Made by a program: the position numbers and the translations under genes. From Hemerocallis citrina (lineage: Eukaryota; Streptophyta; Magnoliopsida; Asparagales; Asphodelaceae): a stretch of DNA of 64,000 bases. Below the pieces are notes generated by a model. It made no database searches and was not told the origin of the DNA. It saw nothing but the letters and a program-made list of their open reading frames with translations. The stretch is from assembly GCA_017893485.1 (NCBI GenBank), contig CM030362.1, positions 31,972,089-32,036,088 on the forward strand. Direction: 5' to 3'. Positions 46,226-57,695 of this stretch are shown here, piece after piece; within the stretch, counting starts at the first letter, position 1; every line of letters starts with the position of its first letter.

Positions 46226-49200
46226 TTAGTAGTGGATTGGTGGTGGTGGAGAGGAGTAAATGTAAACTGGCGGGGGGGATGGCGACGGGGGAGGAGGGGA
46301 TTTGTAGTAGTATGGAGGAGGAGGTGACGGTGACGGTGGTGGTGGTGATTTGTAAATGTAGGGTGGTGGGGGTGATGGGGAAGGTGGAGGTGGTGAACTG
46401 TAGTGGTAGGGAGGAGGAGGAGAGGGTGATGGTGGAGGAGGAGACTTGTAGTAGTAAGGAGGTGGTGGCGACTTCACTGGTGGAGGAGGTGAACTGTACT
46501 TGTAGGGAGGAGGAGGAGAGGGTGATGGTGGAGGAGGAGATTTGTAGTAGTACGGAGGCGGCGGCGACTTCACCGGTGGAGGTGGGGACTTGTAAATGTA
46601 AGGTGGAGGAGGAGAAGGAGATGGTGGAGGCGGCGATTTGTAGTAGTATGGTGGAGGAGGAGATTTCACTGGTGGAGGTGGGGACTTGTAGATGTAAGGT
46701 GGAGGGGGAGAAGGAGATGGTGGAGGCGGTGATTTGTAGTAGTATGGAGGAGGAGGAGATTTCACTGGTGGAGGTGGGGATTTGTAAATGTAGGGAGGTG
46801 GAGGTGAAGGGGAAGGTGGTGGTGGAGACTTGTAGTAGTATGTTGGTGGAGGAGATGGCGACGGGGGTGGTGGGGATTTGTAGAAGTATGGTGGTGGTGG
46901 GGACTTCACCGGAGGCGGTGGAGATTTGTAGTAGTATGGAGGTGGTGGTGATGGAGATGGTGGTGGAGGAGACTTGTAATAGTATGGGGGTGGTGGTGAT
47001 GGTGAAGGAGGTGGAGGCGATTTGTAGTAGTATGGAGGAGGTGGGGATTTCACTGGCGGGGGCGGGGAATTGTAATAGTATGGAGGTGGTGGAGATTTCA
47101 CCGGAGGAGGTGGAGACTTATAGTAGTATGGAGGAGGCGGGGACTTCACCGGAGGGGGTGGTGATTTGTAGTAGTAAGGTGGGGGAGGTGAAGGAGATGG
47201 TGGAGGAGGAGACTTGTAATTGTATGGTGGAGGTGGTGATTTAACCGGTGGCGGTGGTGAATTGTAGTGGTATGGAGGAGGTGGAGACTTCACCGGTGGC
47301 GGTGGTGAATTGTAGTAGTATGGAGGAGGGGGTGATTTCACCGGAGGTGGTGGTGAACTGTAGTAATACGGAGGAGGTGGAGACTTCACCGGTGGGGGTG
47401 GTGAATTGAAGTAATACGGAGGAGGTGGTGATTTCACCGGAGGTGGTGGTGAGCTGTAGTAATACGGAGGAGGTGGTGACTTCGCCGGTGGTGGTGGGGA
47501 ATTGTAATAGTATGGAGGAGGTGGTGACTTCACTGGTGGTGGGGGAGAGTTGTAGTAGTATGGAGGAGGTGGAGATTTTACTGGAGGCGGTGGGGATTTG
47601 TAGTAATATGGAGGAGGTGGCGATTTCACTGGTGGTGGGGGCGACTTGTAGTAATATGGAGGAGGTGGCGATTTCACCGGTGGCGGGGGAGAGCTGTAAT
47701 AATATGGTGGAGGTGGTGATTTTACCGGTGGTGGTGGGGAGCTGTAATAATATGGGGGTGGTGGGGATTTCACCGGTGGCGGAGGCGAACTGTAGTAGTA
47801 TGGGGGAGGTGGAGATTTCACCGGTGGCGGTGGTGAACTGTAATAGTACGGAGGTGGTGGTGACTTAACCGGTGGTGGAGGAGACACATAGTAATACGGT
47901 GGAGGTGGTGATTTCACCGGAGGTGGCGGAGAGCTGTAATAATAAGGCGAAGGTGGAGACTTAACCGGAGGTGGTGGTGACGTGTAATAGTATGGCGCTG
48001 GTGGCGATTTTTGGTGATGATGATGATGCTTGTGGCACTCAGGGAAATCCCCCTTGGCTGCGAAAGCTAGCGTCTTTGCCTTGAGCACAATCTCATCATG
48101 CTTGGTTGAGTACACCTTGAGTGGTGCACCTATGTGTAGTTCAGTCTTGACTGTGCATGAAGAGTTCTTTGGTGCTGCATGGAGCTCAACCGTGCATCCT
48201 GTGGCTCCATATTTCCAGTATGGATAGCCCTTGATTTCAACGGCGTACTTGCCCTTGATGTTGGTCTTGCCGTAGGCTACATACTCCTTGTTGCATGTCA
48301 CCTTCACGACCGCACCTGACCAATTAATTACATTGTTAGTTAATTAGATGTAGATCACAATCAAGAAAGTAATTAACTAATAAACAAGGACTTAAGTTCC
48401 GTAAGATAATAGCTAGTCTAGTTACATAATTGTAGTACTCAACAACTAGATTCTCATGATGCATATCTGAGTTGCCTACTCTCGTCTCTTTTGAATAGTC
48501 AAACTGAAAATTTTAAATTAAAATAAAATCTAGCTACTTGCTCAGACCAAAAGCAATTAACTAAAATAAAATGTTTTCTTATGAAATTAATGCTGTAACG
48601 GGTTGGAATAAACACAAATTTAATAAAATGGTGAAGAATTTGTGATCCAATTTGAGAAAAATAAAACATAAAAGATTATCAAGTTTGAAAAACCACGTTG
48701 AGATGTAATTTTTTGCGAAATGCATGTATACCTCTGAGGAGCTTCTTATGGCTTGACTTTGTTGGGTACTTCCAATTGTAGCACTTGTAACAATAGACTT
48801 TTCCGCCCACGATCACGGTTGGTGGAGGAGTCACGACCGGAGGTGGGGGAGATGTGTAGTAGTATGGTGGTGGTGGGGACTTCACCGGAGGCGGTGGTGA
48901 AGTGTAGTAATATGGAGGTGGTGGAGATTTCTTAGGTGGAGGAGGAGATGTGTAGTAGTATGGTGGCGGTGGGGACTTCACCGGAGGTGGAGGAGAAGTG
49001 TAGTAATACGGTGGGGGTGGAGATTTCTTAGGTGGGGGAGGAGAAGTGTAGTAGTATGGTGGTGGTGGGGACTTCGCTGGAGGTGGGGGAGATGTGTAGT
49101 AGTATGGAGGTGGAGGCGATTTCTTCGGCGGAGGAGGAGACGAGTAATAGTAAGGAGGAGGTGGCGATTTTACCGGAGGTGGCGGAGAAGTGTAATAGTA

Positions 49201-50040
49201 CGGTGGTGGTGGGGATTTCTTTGGTGGAGGAGGAGATGTGTAATGGTAAGGTGGTGGTGGAGATTTGACTGGAGGAGGGGGAGAGGTGTAGTGGTATGGA
49301 GGTGGTGGAGATTTCGCCGGAGGCGGTGGAGATGTATAATGATATGGTGGTGGGGGAGACTTCGCCGGAGGTGGTGGAGACTTGTATTCATAAGGTGGTG
49401 GTGGTGGGGATTTGTACTCGTAAGGAGGTGGTGGTGACTTCACCGGAGGTGGAGGTGATGTGTAGTGGTAGGGTGGTGGTGGAGATTTGGCCGGGGGTGG
49501 TGGGGATTTGTACTCGTAAGGAGGTGGTGGTGACTTCACCGGAGGTGGAGGAGATGTGTAGTGGTAGGGTGGTGGTGGAGATTTGGCCGGGGGTGGTGGG
49601 GATTTGTACTCGTAAGGAGGCGGTGGGGACTTCACCGGTGGTGGTGGAGATGTATAGTGGTAGGGTGGTGGTGGAGATTTGGCCGGGGGTGGTGGGGATT
49701 TGTACTCGTAAGGAGGTGGTGGGGATGGCGACGGAGGAGGTGGTGATTTGTACTCATAAGGTGGTGGTGGGGATGGCGACGGAGGAGGTGGTGATTTGTA
49801 AACATAAGGTGGTGGTGGAGAAGGCGAGGGGGGAGGTGGAGACTTGTAAACATAAGGTGGTGGTGGAGACGGCGAGGGTGGTGGTGGAGACTTGTAAAGA
49901 TAAGGTGGAGGTGGTGAGGCATAAATATAAGGATCGGCCTCGACGGAAGCTACATTGTTGAGTGCCACGAATATGGTGAAGGCGGCCAGCAAACTTGGCC
50001 ATTGACGACCCCTTAAGGGGTCGCCGATGTGTCTAATCAT
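46226..50040 (-). CDS. extensin with a central pollen Ole e 1 domain (extensin - Ole e 1 - extensin)
   Basis: A secreted cell-wall structural protein. Exon 1 is 48732-50040 and exon 2 is 46226-48315, with one GT-AG intron (48316-48731) in phase 1. Together they give 1132 residues. Residues 1-36 look like a signal peptide (hydrophobic core LLAAFTIFVAL). Residues 37-408 are repeats of SPPPP with YEYK, YHYT and YYYT spacers. Residues 409-530 form an Ole e 1-type domain (VGGKVYCYKC, GAVVKVTC, then GTVEL-like block) with six Cys at 417, 420, 444, 477, 490 and 530. Residues 531-539 are His-rich (KHHHHH). The remainder to the end is SPPPPVKSPPPPYYY and SPPPPSPSPPPPYYYK repeats, ending PPPPIHY. In the family, Pro in SPPPP is hydroxylated and arabinosylated, and Tyr in YYY crosslinks the network. 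The two halves could be mistaken for two genes, but the splice site and split domain show one. Confidence 0.93.
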
Positions 50041-50129
50041 CGGTGAGATGATGAGATGATTGGAGAAGAGAGCAGAGAAGATTAGAAGAGGAAGAAAAGT
50101 GATGATGGAATGCTTTTGGGAGGGCAGGC

Positions 50130-50138
50130 TTTATATAA
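50130..50138 (-). promoter_or_regulatory. TATA box of the extensin gene
   Basis: The minus strand reads CTTATATAAAGC, about 90 bp before the ATG at 50040. Spacing fits a 5' UTR of about 60 nt rich in CTTCTC. Confidence 0.75.
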
Positions 50139-50199
50139 GGGGATGGGGAAGTGTCAGTTTAAACCTAGCTGTCATAACAAGGGTTGGTGTCTTATCATT

Positions 50200-52165
50200 A
50201 ATTTTGTAATTAATAATTTAAGCAAGTTTTGTCAAAGCTTGGTGTGGTGTGGTGTGCTGGATTGGTGCAGCTTTTCCCTTTTTTTTTAACCCACGTGGCT
50301 TTGTTTCTGAGACGCTATTGGTCACATGGGATTGGAACCATGATCGAGCCATGACTTACATTTTCTAATCATTTCCTGTGGTTTACAGAAAATGCTTTGT
50401 TAGTTCCTTTATCAAATTAAGAATTTCTGCTTTCATTTACGAATTGTTCTTTTTTTTTCTTGATTAATATAAGGATCACTTTAAATTTCAAAGAATAGGG
50501 ATAAAAGGGTCTTTATAGAATATAGACATTGCGATCTTTGTACTATTAATTAAAGTTAATCAATTTATAATTATAGTAGTAAATTAATTTTTACTATTGT
50601 CAATATCCTTTTTTTAATTAAATTTGAAATATGACCACCCTGTAAAAATGTAGAAAGAAATAATTTATAATTATGTTCATAATTAATTTACCCTGAGTTT
50701 GACTTTTACTTAATACTTTTTTCCTCATTTGAACAGTCACAAATTCACGGTTCCAAAATGATTCGGCAAAATTTAATATTCGAAATTTCAGAAAAATCAG
50801 GTAAATTCAGTAAGAAAAACTCAGTAAAGGTTTAAAAAGAAATGAACACAAATTTAATGTATTTCAGTGTCCACCACCTAACTAAATGTATTTTTAAATT
50901 TATAAATTTGAAAAATAATAACAAATTTAGCTATTAGTTTTTTTAATTTGAAAATTATACGTAAATAATTTGTGCTTTCGTAAATAATTCGTGAAGTACA
51001 TGATTTAAACCAAAATTGAAAATTAAACAGAGAATAATTCAGAAATTTGATAAATTATTCAATAACTTTTATTACTATGGATTAACAGACACACAACTTT
51101 TGATGAGGAAATGCAAGTCACTCTCTCATATCCGAAAGTATGCATTAACAGACACAACTTTTGATGAGTAAATGCAAGTTACTCTCATATCCCAAAATGC
51201 TTACGATGAGAAGGACACTTCACCTCAAAATACTACCTATTTTGTGAATTTGTTTGACCGTATGGTAGGTATATTTTTTTTCTTCTCCTTTTTATGTGGA
51301 ATTAATTTTTAATTTTTGACAGTTACGTTAAGTGATCCTATGCAATTAGTTTTCTGAGTTTGTTAGACGTCCAAAACGTGGTACAAACTTTGGCAGGTAA
51401 AATAAAATTTTCGCTGTCTCACAATAATATTTTTCCAATCACTATACATAGTTCTATATATTGACAAGTAGTACTGCATATATATTACAAAGTCGACCTA
51501 GCTTCATTTCAAGCACCTCTCAATTAATGATTCCGAGTTCAGGAGTGCAAATTAAGGATGATGACAAAGACGAGCTAGGTGCAATGGCAGCAGTGCAATT
51601 TGCAAAGAAAGTTGTAATTTCATGTTCTTCTTTTTTATAGACTAGTATAATGGACGTACAATACATGTCTACAAAAAATATATTCATCGAATTAAATAAA
51701 TTGTCCATAAGAAAGAAATATTAAAGCATTTAACCGCCAAAACAACAAGCTATCTCAAATTGTTCTGAACATAAAGAAGAACAATTAACAATCAATAAAG
51801 TATACTAAAAATTTTGGCATTAGCTGTTGAGTGACACAGAGCTATCTAGAATAATTGAACAAAAATCTAAAACATCAAAAGAACTTTAAAAAAGAAGACC
51901 CAACCTCATTAATTGTCTGAGTTATGCCGTTACGATGTAGAAATCTTGGAAGCTCGTTGGGAAGCTATAAAGAAAAGAAACAGAAAGCAAGATATTTTTA
52001 TTAATAAATAAAAACACAGTATACTCACAAATTCTTTTTTCCTTCTCACGGTTATGCTCGATAATATGTATATATTTTAAATAATAATTAAAACTGGAAA
52101 AACCATGTAAATATAAATACCAACTTACCATTTAATTTGAAGTTTCATGACATTTCATCAATACA
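50200..52165. other. non-coding upstream region of the extensin gene
   Basis: AT-rich sequence that probably includes the promoter. It has CACGTGG at about 50292, a G-box-like ACGT core. Apart from the tandem duplication at 51082 nothing is recognised. Confidence 0.35.
51082..51212. repeat. imperfect tandem duplication of about 65 bp
   Basis: TTAACAGACAC...AACTTTTGATGAG..AAATGCAAGT..ACTCTC occurs at 51082 and again at 51146, with a few differences. Confidence 0.75.
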
Positions 52166-52173
52166 TTCTTATA

Positions 52174-52392
52174 CAGTGGCGGAGCTATGTGGGGGCCCGG
52201 AGTGGCTCGGGCCCCCCCAAAATTTTGAAAATTCTCTTAAAATTTTTGAAATTTTTTTAAAACCCCCCTTATAAATCTATTAAATTTTATTATTTGACCC
52301 CCTAAAATTATAAAAAAAATACCTATATATTTATATATAGTTATAGAATTTTTTCTGACCCACCTGAAAATTTTATTCTGGCTTCGCACCTG
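52174..52392. mobile_element. hAT-type MITE (219 bp)
   Basis: Termini CAGTGGCGGAGC and, inverted, CAGGTGCGAAGC. The 8-bp duplication is TTCTTATA (52166-52173) and TCCTTGTA (52393-52400), two mismatches. GGGCCC-rich subterminal sequence. Confidence 0.75.
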
Positions 52393-52905
52393 TCCTTGTA
52401 GGCAACATTTTTTGTTTACATGCCTTTCCAACTTCTGAAATATCCATTCTTGATAAAAAGTTTTGTAGTAGATCTCGAAACATCTCTAGAAACAGTGACA
52501 TATAATTATCGATGACTAAATACATGATCCGGAAGGTACACGCCATCACAACGAATGATTTGTCTTTGTGACTTATTGATTGTCAAGGTGAAACTAAGCC
52601 GCACTAAGAATTGCTTCCTTTAAGTGTAAACGACATCCTTGCATTTTCTGAAGGCTTAAGAGGGATCCGATGAACAAATTCTCTTGTACCATAATAATGA
52701 CCGGTCATTAATTCTGCATCGATTAAGTTTGGAGAGAAGTTCTTACAAATTAATCTTGTCCCAATACAAAGACCACTATTTCTCAAAAACATGATATGAG
52801 CACATATTTTTAGTGTAAACTTGTGTGGTGGAAGTCTTTCACGCGCAATAGAATTTGGATCACAAAATATAAGAAGAAGAAGAAAACAATAGTGGTAATG
52901 AAAAA

Positions 52906-53111
52906 CAGGGTCGGCCCCACCGTGAGGCAGGTGAGGCAACCGCCTCAAGCCCCCTAATTTTTTATAATTTTAAGGGTCCCCAAATTTGTATTCCTCTTCT
53001 AAATATAGACACGTATTTTGCGCGTAAAAAAATTATATTATAATTAGGGGCCCCAAAAATAATTATTTGGGCATTTTGCCTTGGGCCCCCGGGATCTCAG
53101 GGCCGACCCTG
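52906..53111. mobile_element. hAT-type MITE (206 bp)
   Basis: Perfect termini CAGGGTCGGCCC and complement. The 8-bp duplication is ATGAAAAA (52898-52905) and AATAAAAA (53112-53119), one mismatch. Non-coding. Confidence 0.82.
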
Positions 53112-53398
53112 AATAAAAATAAAGTGCGGTATAAAATCATACATTCATTGTTGCCTGTATTAATTACTTGCATCGCGGCACTATCTGGATCATTATTAGC
53201 AACATTTCGTACTACTCCACCCACTCAATTAATTATGATCATTTGTCTCTTTCATAATTAAAAGCATAAATGCTATCAATGAAGACATGTTGTAAGAAGA
53301 TTAAGCAAAATATTGAAAATTTTTGGATAATTCATATCTTTAGCAACCAATCATTGTGCATACACATTAGAGTATCGATTTCTTTAATACTGCATACG

Positions 53399-53503
<105 letters not shown>

Positions 53504-54482
53504 CATTCTCAGCTAGTTGATTTCCAGACATCAATAATTATTGATTTCTCCCATATTAGCGTCGTCTCTGTCTAAGCTCTTTCAAGTGTAATGCAGTCAT
53601 ATTAGCTCTTCTAATTCTATTATACAATCTACGTCTCTTCCTATGTTCAACAAGTTATTGAGTTTTTGATAATTAAGTTATTTCAGTTGGTGCTTTCATC
53701 TACTATTTCTATGTCATTACATTATCAATTATTATTTTATAGATACAATCCATCTCCACCTCCAATCTCTTCAAATCCATACAAAATATAACCATCACTA
53801 ATTGAACCAATTATCAACATGTTGGCATCATATTTCTTTTTGGAAAATTATACTCATAAGCTACTTATGATTGCAATCAATTACCTAGTATCCAATATAT
53901 GATTTTTATCTTTCAGCAACATGATACTACTAAAAACCCCCACCTAGCATTCAATAATTTTATCATTCAGCAACTTGATATTGAAAACTACCATGGCATA
54001 GCAATTTACAATCATTGGTTACCCCACCTAGTAAAGTATCTTACAACAACACAGTTAAAAGCACACATTCACTAATTGTATTACTAAAATATAAAGGTCA
54101 ACATATGCTAAAATATGATTAACCAACAAAAAATATGGCATTTTCCTTAAAATTGCAACTGAGTCTCAAACTGATAACTTTTTTATCGTTTTAGAACATA
54201 CGAAAAAACTTCATAAAATTTGGTATGAGATAAATTAAAGACCTATCGACTCTTGGAATAAAACCCTAAAAAAAAATTGGAAAATTAATGTTACTAATAG
54301 AACCAAATATCAACATAATGAAATCATACTTCTTTTTAGAAAATTGTATTCACAAGCTACTTATTCCCATTGCACTAATAACATCAATAACTTCTATCAC
54401 TCACCTAGCATTCAATGATTTTATCATTCAACAACAAGATATTAAAAACTCTGACATAACAATTTATAATCAATGGTACATA
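53504..54482. other. AT-rich non-coding with diffuse internal repeats
   Basis: Phrases such as CACCTAGCATTCAAT..TTTATCATTCA recur at about 53940 and 54401, so part of this region is an old duplication. No gene is seen. Confidence 0.4.
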
Positions 54483-54760
54483 TCTATATAATAAAACACA
54501 AAGAAAGCTATCAAGTGGCTCACATTCAATCTCTTCCAAAATCAATGGACCAGATCTACTCTCACAAAACATATTTTCCCGCCTAAAAGTTTCCCCCCAA
54601 AACTCAAATTCAAATCCCCCACCCAAAACAACTCCTATGTGTTTTTTCTATGTTTACTGCTTCAATTAATTTGTTGGACTTCGAAAACTATTTTATATGA
54701 TCAAACAAAGTGCACTGTTCCGAAGACGTGCCGTAGGCACGTGTCAACGGGCAAACCTAG
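54483..54760 (+). mobile_element. Helitron family A, copy 3
   Basis: It has exact ends: host A, TCTATATAATAAAAC at 54483, the palindrome ACGTGCCGTAGGCACGT at 54726-54742, CTAG at 54757-54760, host T. It is 278 bp and close to copies 1 and 2. Confidence 0.88.
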
Positions 54761-54836
54761 TACCAATTAAAACGCCACCTAGTACAATATCATACATCAA
54801 CACAATTAGACCATAATTTTTGGATTAAACCCCTAA

Positions 54837-55692
54837 GATTATTTGTAGTTGTTCTATATATTTTCATATTTTGGAAAATATAGAAAACAAACTGTTGTAG
54901 TCGTTTCTTATATTTCCAAATTTTGAAAAAATGGGAACAATACCCGTCTATATTTGAGAGACGATATAGGAATTTTCCAAATATAGAAATCGAAATATCA
55001 TCTTGCACCCGTTCTAAAACAAAATTCAGACACAAGATAATGTTGTGTATGATCAATTTAAAAAAAGAAATAAAAAAAATAGATGTTGGACGCAAGATGA
55101 TCTTGCGTCTGTTCCATTTCTTTTTACAGTAAAAAGTGTCGAACGCAAAATCATCTTGCGTCTAACCCAATGTGAAAAAAATATTCTACAGAATAAGGCC
55201 TATAAAATTTATATGCATACGTATTAAAAATTAAATGAGATTTAATTAAGTTTTTTAATTAATTAAGCTTAAGATAATATTTAATTAACATTAAGATTCT
55301 GATTACAAAAAAAAAAAAAAAAAATCAAGGACGCAAGATGATCTTGAGTCCGTGATTTATTTATTTATTTATTTTAAAAAAATATATCGGAGTGGTTTCT
55401 GTTTTTTTTAATTGTATCGTCCGTGCAAAAATTTTTTTCAAAAATAATTGTATCGCGTCCGTACATGTTTTTAAAAATAAAAATAAAAAAATTGTATCTC
55501 ACACAAAACATCTTGCGTCCGTGCAATTTTTTTAAAAATAAAACTAAAAAAATGTATCGGGCTCAATATCATCTTGTGTTCATGCAATTTTTTTCTCTAA
55601 ATTTTTAGTCTGAACGACTAGAGCAACAAGTCATATTTCCTATTTCTAAACTCAAAATACAGAAATTTTGAGTCTCAACGACTACAGATGCT
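54837..55692. mobile_element. PIF/Harbinger-type MITE, copy 5, degraded
   Basis: Worn termini GATTATTTGTAGTTGTTC and, inverted, GCATCTGTAGTCGTTGAG. A TAA precedes it. Inside, boxes with half-site GACGCAAGAT occur at 55089-55109 (perfect 21-nt odd palindrome), 55141 and 55328, with weaker ones near 55029 and 55558. Confidence 0.65.
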
Positions 55693-55739
55693 TTAAAGAA
55701 GATGTGAATTGTATAAAATAAGATGAAAATAGGACTAAA

Positions 55740-56060
55740 ATTGGACATGAGATCTGGCCCATGACGTTGAAGCCACTGCTTTTTCGACGTCGGTGACAAC
55801 GCGACAACGTAGAGCAGTGGCAGTGGCGACGTTTTTGGGAAAGTAACCTTTTCCGATGAGAACGATGGGGAGGAGGGGAGGAGGAGAAGTGCCAGCGCTG
55901 GGACGGCTATGGTGGCTTCGGCAGCGGTAGCGTAGAGCAACGGCGGGAGGAGGAGGAGAAGTGCAAGGTCTGGCAGTGGAGGCGATGGCGGCGATGATGG
56001 AAGCTTCGGTGGCGACGACGTAGAGCAGCGGCGTCAGTTTTGGCATGTTTGTGAAGGAGG
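55740..56060. repeat. GC-rich block of diverged short repeats
   Basis: Versions of GTAGAGCARCGGC and GGAGGAGGAGAAGTGC recur several times at intervals of roughly 60-120 bp. Minus-strand frames through it read as low-complexity Ala/Ser/Pro and are not recognised. A Helitron family B end follows at 56110-56205, so this may be a captured gene fragment. Confidence 0.4.
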
Positions 56061-56928
56061 GGGTCGGGAGTGATGTTTTTTTTATTATTTTATGGTTGGG
56101 AATTAGAAGGTGGATTAAATGCCCGTGCAAAACACAATTTGTATGTCGACAATTTGTTTACAAATGATAACTCCAACTCTTTCATTATAATATTAGATAT
56201 TATAAATGATTGGTGCATTTCTTCACCTTCAATTGCCCCTTCTATTTTCTTAACTAACATTTGTTTTAACTTTTCCGGGCATTAATTTGCCATCCTGATG
56301 GGAAAAAAAGTTTTTTTTTTTGTGTTGTTGAAGAAAATATGGAATATGGCCATAATGTTGCATTAATAAGCAATTAACCAAACAAACTCAGTGTACTGGG
56401 CCAAATTATAAACTACAGACAGAAAATTAAAACAAAAAGCGATATGATCAGTACATATGATTAGAGCACTTGTATTGTTTTGACATTTAGCTGTAGTTGC
56501 TTCATGTAAAGGCATAATGTGTTCAATCGGATCGAGTTAATACTGCCTGCCTACTTTTTCTTTTGTCCTGGTGTTTGTGTGTGAGAGAGTTCGCAATTTG
56601 TCAATATATATAACATAGTAACCAAAAAAAGAAAAAATATACTGATATTACTTTCAATCCCAATTAATATTTATTAAACCTTTTTTAAGATTCATAAATA
56701 GAAGCATGCAATGACTTATGATGTTTTTTGGTAAAGCTGTTAGAGCATCCACAGTCGTTAGCTAAAAATGACATTTATGAATATTTTGCTACTGTAGACG
56801 CTGCAGTCGTCAGCTATTCAATCATTTTTCCATTTTTTGCTATAGTAAAAAGTCAAAAATAGCATTAGATATAGCAATATGTATATTATATTTTTTAATT
56901 GATCGGACGCGACATGAGGTTTCGTCCG

Positions 56929-56931
<3 letters not shown>

Positions 56932-57008
<77 letters not shown>
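56932..57008. repeat. (TA)n microsatellite
   Basis: About 38 TA repeats inside MITE copy 6, with a short counterpart at 63551-63571. Confidence 0.95.
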
Positions 57009-57012
<4 letters not shown>

Positions 57013-57123
57013 AAAGGGGTATGAGCAACTTGCTCATTTAGTAAATAAGCAATTGATGATGTGGCATACATGTGATTGGAAAATTCTTAAATGTTTTAGT
57101 TGTTCAAAATATCACATACATGC

Positions 57124-57695
57124 TGTTGCTGCTGATTTTGGTGTGGGAGCAAATAGATGAATTTGTGGATTCTTGGAGAAAACAATAAAGCAAACCTGTT
57201 GACCTTCACCGATGTGTTGACTTGGTCTCTCGCCGCTGCTGTGAACCTGCAAAAAGTGCGAGACACCGGGATGAATCCTGACGACGCACCCTCCGACGCT
57301 CTTGTCAGTAATCTGAATGATTATAAAAGAGATTTAATTGGAAAAGTATTGATTACCTGGTAACAGTGGGGGGAGAGGGGTATTTATAGTCCCCTTAGGG
57401 ATCCGTTTCGAGATATGAACATATCTCTACTTCCCGGTGTGAATGGATAGAAGCGGTTAAGATCACTTTTTAGGGATAATTATAAATCTGAATTCTTTTT
57501 TATCCTTCTGAACTGGTTTGTAACGGGTTGTGACCCGTACCCAGTAAGTCAGATTCGTTCATGATTGGGCTTTGAAGAAAGACCCAGTTCCCATTTCAGA
57601 CCCATTTGTAGGTGAAATTACCGTTTTACCCCTGAGTTTTAAGATTTGTGTCCGATTCGAACGGTCCCAATTTAATCCCATTTTTAACCACATCA
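57124..57695 (-). repeat. 3' LTR of the Gag-only element
   Basis: 572 bp, colinear with 62867-63450 with scattered substitutions and a 12-bp length difference. Confidence 0.85.

Noticed and set aside
46222..47244. 340-codon plus-strand frame rich in Val, Glu, Cys, and similar frames at 47425, 49296 and elsewhere
   Set aside because: These are antisense shadows of the extensin repeats; a purely repetitive coding strand keeps other frames open.
48679..48731. Extensin region as two separate genes, with the upstream one ending at 48679
   Set aside because: The frame to 48679 runs through the intron. A donor at 48731 and acceptor at 48316 rejoin one Ole e 1 domain in phase.
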